64,000 nucleotides of DNA, from the NCBI GenBank assembly GCA_013396915.1, contig VWZL01001298.1:1088709-1152708 (forward strand). Direction: 5' to 3'. Shown piece by piece: positions 58,899-64,000 of this stretch; position 1 is the first letter of the stretch, and each line of letters opens with the position of its first letter. The notes under the pieces are model-generated. The model did no database searches and had not been told where the DNA came from. It saw nothing but the letters and a program-made list of their open reading frames with translations. This DNA is from Stercorarius parasiticus (taxonomy: Eukaryota; Chordata; Aves; Charadriiformes; Stercorariidae). The translations under genes were made by a program, and so were the position numbers.

Positions 58899-60183
58899 AA
58901 AATCATTTCTATTTTCCCAAATATTTTGGCTTTTTAAAAATAAAATGAGGTAGGTATTTTGTACAATCACCACATTCATGGTCAGCATCTGGAAAAATAC
59001 CCTTTTCCATTGTATGCTAGGCAAACCACTGAATAAATGAAAATAACTATATTGATCTCCGTGTTTTTGGGATTGTGCAGCTGGATACAAAACTTTGCTT
59101 TCTTAAAAGGAAAGAGAAATGAGGAGAAAAGTGAACTGGCTGCCACATTCTTTTCAAGAGGCAGATCTGTGGTTCCTCATTCATTGCAGACAACTTAACT
59201 CATCACAAGCCAATCTCAATAGTCTCCATGGGTTTACAAGCCCTTTGTGAATTTGTTGCTTTTAAGAAATTTCAGATGAGGTTTTGGATGATTACCGAGT
59301 CTGATTTGTTTGGTGATGCTGTTGTGCTACCACATATTATATCATTTTTATTGAAAAAAACCCTCTTCTTGGGGAATAATAATTTTGGGATGATTATAAA
59401 AATCTAACTGAAAGATTGACAATATTGTTCTTTGTCCATCCCCAGTGAAGACTTGTTCATGAATGCTCTTATTCAACATAAGAAAATCAGGTAAATTAAC
59501 TCAGTGATTCCTGATCAGTACCAACACAGTAATATTTGTCCTCTGGGGACAATTACCACGTATAGACTACTTCCATCTGCCCTTTCTGTGCATCTGAGCA
59601 ATCATACCACTTTCCTTTATTATTTCCTGTACTTTTAGCCCTTTTCTCTCCTTAGCAGTTAGAAGAAGCTGTGTGTTGCTCTAGGGAGACTTATATTAAG
59701 GACTTGTGGCCTTTGACTGAAATTAGCTTCTATACGGTATAAAGGTTACCACTAGTTGATGGGAGAACCTTGTGGCTCTGCTGAGCTGGCTTTGACTTTC
59801 ACACCTGGCTTCACAAGTGAATTATAAAAAAATTCTGCAGCAAGCATTTATGTTGAAGAAAAAATGAAATATTATTAAATGTAGTTGGAGTGGCTCAATA
59901 CTTTGGTGACGGAGGAAGGAATATTTCAAAACAGTGCTTTTCAACAACTGGAAAAGCAACTACATATAAAAATGACTTCCCAGTTCAACCCCCAAAAGGG
60001 AAGTTGCTGAATCATGTAGGCTGCACTCACACATCTCTTTTCCCTTTGAGCATTCTTTCCCTGCAGAAGAGACCAGGAGCTTTCCCAGTTGTTATTTGAA
60101 GCATTATACCGCTTTGTAGAAAACAAGACTTATTACTGCCTTTGGCAAGAAACACACTCATCTCATCTTGTTTTTCTGTAATA

Positions 60184-60204
60184 ATCACTGTGATAAACAG
60201 TGAT
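60184..60204. repeat. 7-bp hairpin ATCACTG / CAGTGAT
   Basis: Exact 7-bp arms around a TGATAAA loop that carries a GATA-type motif. Short enough to be chance. Confidence 0.4.
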
Positions 60205-63200
60205 CTTTATCTGTGAACTTGATTTAATCTGAAAGCACCTAAAGCCAGCTTTCTAGATGATTTGCATGTGTATGAGATCATCTTCTAGTAGCGGTAGCAT
60301 AGTGCTTTTATTTCTGGAGGTCACTATCACATTTTACACTCTGTGACTTGTGCATTAAAAAGGGGGCAGGTGGAAGGAAAAGTTTGTCTTGTCTGCTACA
60401 TGCTCTCGCCAAGCAGGCCTTTGAAGATGGCAGCCAAAGGTATATTTTCCTCCTCTATTTTTCTAATCAATTTGGAGGGAGAGGCAGCCTCCTCAGTGCT
60501 AATTTTCATTTGTGAAATGGGAGCTCCAACAGAACTGGAGGTTGCTGCAGAGAATTAATTTCCTAGGGTATTGTTGAAATGACACAATTGAATAAATCAA
60601 TAGTTCTCCCATGTTAATTTTTATGACAGGTAAATCCTTTAATGGTAAATTCTTTTGGAACAAACAAGGATTGGTTAATTTACTATAACATGATTTTAGT
60701 GCTCTCTGTGCCACCAGAGCAACAAATGTGCAGAAAGTCTAGTGCTGAAGCACTCTAAGGGCTGTCAGGTGCCACCTTTTGTGTTTTGAGCTTCAACGTT
60801 CTAAGTTTAACCCAGATAGTTGAAACACCCTCTTATATCCCCTTACCCCAAGGAGATGAGCAAAGAAATTCACATACCTCTGCATGCCCGTTGCAGTTTA
60901 GAAAAAATGCTGCAAGGATGGCTGAAACTTTGTATTCATTTGGAATAGCAGGAAAAAAAGTTTTGCGTTAGCTTATTCTAGTTTCCTAGAATATTTTCTA
61001 TTCCGTGACTGGTAAGGACATGTAAACTGCACATCTGGACTAAAAAATAGCTTTTGGTTATCTAACACAAATGTGGAGGTAGCACAACTATCTGGTTATA
61101 GCTCATTAAACATTTCCTGCTCTTGTGATTACCTCAATTTTTTCTGCTGAGAACCTCCTTTTGGAGTGGAAAGTTATTCCCAGCTAAATAACAGTTCTGT
61201 TGACACTTGGCAAGGCAGTTTGGCTCTGGACCCATGTTTCAGTGACCCTTAATCATGTCCAGTTTTACCTCTATGCTTTTTTTTAAAAAAAAAATATTTT
61301 CTTAAAGGGCTCAAAAGTTACTTTTAAACTATCTGTCCTTTTCAATTTTGTTGCAATGGTTGCCATTTAAAGGTCATATTTCACTCCCAGTTAACATTTA
61401 CAGTGTTTGAAATTATCTTATTTTAGGATATCCAGGTTTAGAATAGGAAGTTATTTCAGTTTAGTATAGCAAATGCTCTAATACAGAAACTGATGTGAAA
61501 GGAATTGGATCTGCAAGAAGGGACTCCTGTACTTCAGAGAAAAAAAGAGTAGAGAGAGAGAAGCGAATAATTATGAGTAAATTAAAGATTGTATGCTTGT
61601 GGCACTTTAAAAAAAAAGGACTAAGGATTCCAAAAGATATTTGGAAATGGAATATTTGTCTAGCATACTCAGTTGCAAACAGCTATACTGCGTTACCTGC
61701 GTAATGAATTGTTACTGAGACTCATTCAGCTTCCCCACTAACAGAGACTGACTTCCTCTACTTCAGTTTACTTTTGTGAGTCACAGGTGTTTATGCCTTG
61801 ATTAAAACATGCAACAAGTAACAAATACAGGACTGAGGATTATAAAATCCTCCTAATGGTACAGTAAGAGCGAAACTCCTTCATCTTTATTCACGTCAAT
61901 TTGTTCTCCCCCACAAGTAATCTCATCATTGGTACTGTTCAGTCTGAATAAATAAGGGAAAACAGACCTTCAGAATCACTTTTTATCACATATTGGTCTT
62001 CAAAAATGGATTTCTGTACAGCATTGTAATTCTTATTATACTGCTGATTTGGACTTCGTTCCCTTGATTTACTGATAAAATACCCGTAATTGCACTCGTA
62101 TTGTCGAATAGCAGCCACTGTGATACATGTGATCCATGTTGCAGAGCTGTGGCGTTTGGTGCAGGGATTCCTTGAACAATTTTTATACAATCACTTCCAA
62201 CTACTTCCCCATTTCATATTCTTGTCTTTCAAAACCTTGCAGGAATATGGGAGAGTGTGACCTGCTGAATACAAGCAGCATTTTCCACAGATGTTGCTGG
62301 ATCCTTTGAACCGGAAGCCTGATCTAGTGGCTTGAATACTGGAGTGAGAGACAGGATTATTCTTCTGTTCACTGTTTTATCAGTGAATTCTTGTGTAAGA
62401 AGGGAAAAAAGCATAAATCTGATGAGGCACTTGTGACATAACACACTTGTGAAGTTGAAATGAACATTCAGGTAGCTAAAATTGATTCTTTGACATTTTT
62501 AATTGAATGCTTGCAGGGTTGATTGTACACACATAATTTTCATGTCTTTGAACATCTTAACCACTCTTCAGTGAGGACATAAGAATGTTTTTGATGTGTG
62601 AAATGTGGTAAGCTTAGCTGATACTGGCTGTGAACTTAAACATACGGTCAAGCTCATTCACTTTTCCTCAGGGGAGTTAGCAGTTCTGAGCTCATATGAA
62701 AACCAAAACAAACAAAATAAAATAACCCCTTTGGTTTTGGTGGCTATCTACAAGCAAAGATCAGTTTGGTGTTCATCAGTAGCTTTCAACCAGAGCTGCT
62801 GATTAACAGTCAGGTTTGCTTGTGTATTGGAGCTGAGGAAAGCAGCTTTTCATGAAGAAAGTGCATTTTCATATAAGCTACGGTTATGGTTATTTCGTTT
62901 GTCTTCTCATGTGACAAGTCTGGAAAAGAGTTGTCTAGCCAATCTGTGGTTCTGAGAAAGAAGGTGGTAGGAGTTGTATGTCTGCAAAATCGTCTTAAGG
63001 GAGATGAACAGGAGGTCATACAATAGGTTCAGAAGTAAGAAACAGTAAGTCATAGACACATCTCCAAATGACAAGACACATTTGAGGGAGAGTTCCTGAA
63101 GCTCCCTGCAAGAGTTGTGCAGTCTTTGTGTCTTTCAGGTAGCAAAAACGCAGGCCATGTAAACTCTATGCATTTTTTAAAGTAAGTTTCTCAGAGCTCT

Positions 63201-63808
63201 TTCTAGTATAGGCTATTTTTGCAACAGTTTGCAGATGTTCAGCTCAGCTCAGCTTCCCCTAGAGAATTGTTCACTTAGTACTCTGGAACTGATGCAAGGG
63301 AAACTTAGATCATTTTACATCGTCCCAAGTTTGTATACATAATCTGTAATAAAAACTGAGAAAATGGAGGAAAGAGGGATGTCAGTTGGCAAACTAAAAA
63401 GTGGTTTGTTTTCTAGTATATAATTTTAGGAGTCTATAGAGTTTGATTTTCAATATTATTTTTATTAGGGTATTTTAAAATGAAGGAGCATACTGTTTTT
63501 TAGGGGGGATGATTAAATCTGTTGTGTAACTAATTAACTTGGCTATTTGCAGACCACATGGAATTCTTATGGGAAGGCATTAATGTATGAAGTAGTTGCT
63601 TTTAAAAATGTGTTGTCATAGCTCTTTTAAAAGAGTTTTCTACAACTCTTAAGAACCGTATGCTCAAAATCAGCTTAAAAATCTTTTCTTCCTTGTAAAA
63701 TAGCCTGAGATGAAGAAAATACAATGTCTCTGAAACCTGTTGGAGTTCTTTGCAAGAACTCTACTTTCTATCCAAGCATGCGCATACAGAATGTTTGTTT
63801 GATATTAC

Positions 63809-64000
63809 AGAATCACAGAGTGTCTGAGGTTGGAAGGTACCTCTGGAGGTCACCTCATCCAATGCCCCTGTCATGTAGAGCTGGTTGTCCAAGACCGGGG
63901 CCAGATGACTTTTGAATATCTCCAGGGAAGGAGACTCCACAAACACTCGGGGCAACCTGTGCCAGTGCTCAGTCACTCTCACAGTAAAAAGCATCCCCTT
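63809..64000 (-). mobile_element. CR1 LINE 3' end, cut by the window edge
   Basis: The plus strand begins CAGAATCACAGAGTGTCTGA, then GGTTGGAAGGTACCTCTGG, and continues with TTTTGAATATCTCCAGGG and GGGGCAACCTGTGCCAGTGC. On the minus strand the frame encodes LFTVRVTEHWHRLPRVFVES and PSLEIFKSHL, the C-terminal CR1 ORF2 signature. The element continues beyond 64000, so its 5' end and state are unknown. Confidence 0.93.

Larger units (their letters stand above)
50716..63808. other. Long non-coding stretch (13 kb) without CR1 or gene
   Basis: No exon recognised. The longest frames (51027-51380 and 53993-54349, both minus) encode no recognisable domain. A T8A10 run lies at 61277-61294. Simple repeats and small motifs are listed separately. 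Confidence 0.55.

Overview
The window looks like avian nuclear DNA, most likely from a neognath bird. The main evidence is nine copies of the CR1 (chicken repeat 1) non-LTR retrotransposon. Several end in the diagnostic 3' octamer repeat (ATTCTATG / ATTCTGTG) and carry recognisable C-terminal reverse-transcriptase ORF sequence. No Alu-, B1- or L1-type mammalian repeat was seen. The background is AT-rich and CpG-poor, without the tight gene packing of a microbe.

Layout. Bases 1-360 are a CpG-dense island (30 CpG counted), probably a promoter or first exon cut by the window edge. It holds a 35-codon ATG ORF, a 12-codon upstream ORF and two possible splice donors, but no identifiable gene. From about 361 to 64000 I found no convincing host exon on either strand. 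This is either a very long first intron or an intergenic desert. CR1 copies on the minus strand lie at 3640-4316, 5207-5963, 36475-36511, 49605-50400 and 63809-64000 (cut by the edge). CR1 copies on the plus strand lie at 12610-13802, 17271-17345, 17519-17608 and 27136-27828. All are 5'-truncated. The best preserved (5207-5963) keeps about 225 uninterrupted codons. The longest (12610-13802) has in-frame stops, frameshifts and a damaged catalytic motif.

Between the CR1 copies lie G/T-rich low-complexity tracts, microsatellites, two-copy tandem duplications of 8-16 bp units and several exact inverted repeats. One GC-richer block (25275-25560) may be an old LTR remnant. The best non-repeat signal is a group of palindromic transcription-factor-like sites at 28958-29888: a Maf/NF-E2-type element, a MYB-like palindrome and a full CRE inside a 26-bp near-palindrome. 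It is a candidate cis-regulatory module. A separate kB-type palindrome is at 19036-19050.

I found no rRNA, tRNA, CRISPR array, operon or complete host gene, and nothing that supports a new multi-gene system. The short open frames elsewhere look like chance ORFs. Gene identity at the left edge and CR1 subfamily names cannot be settled without database comparison.
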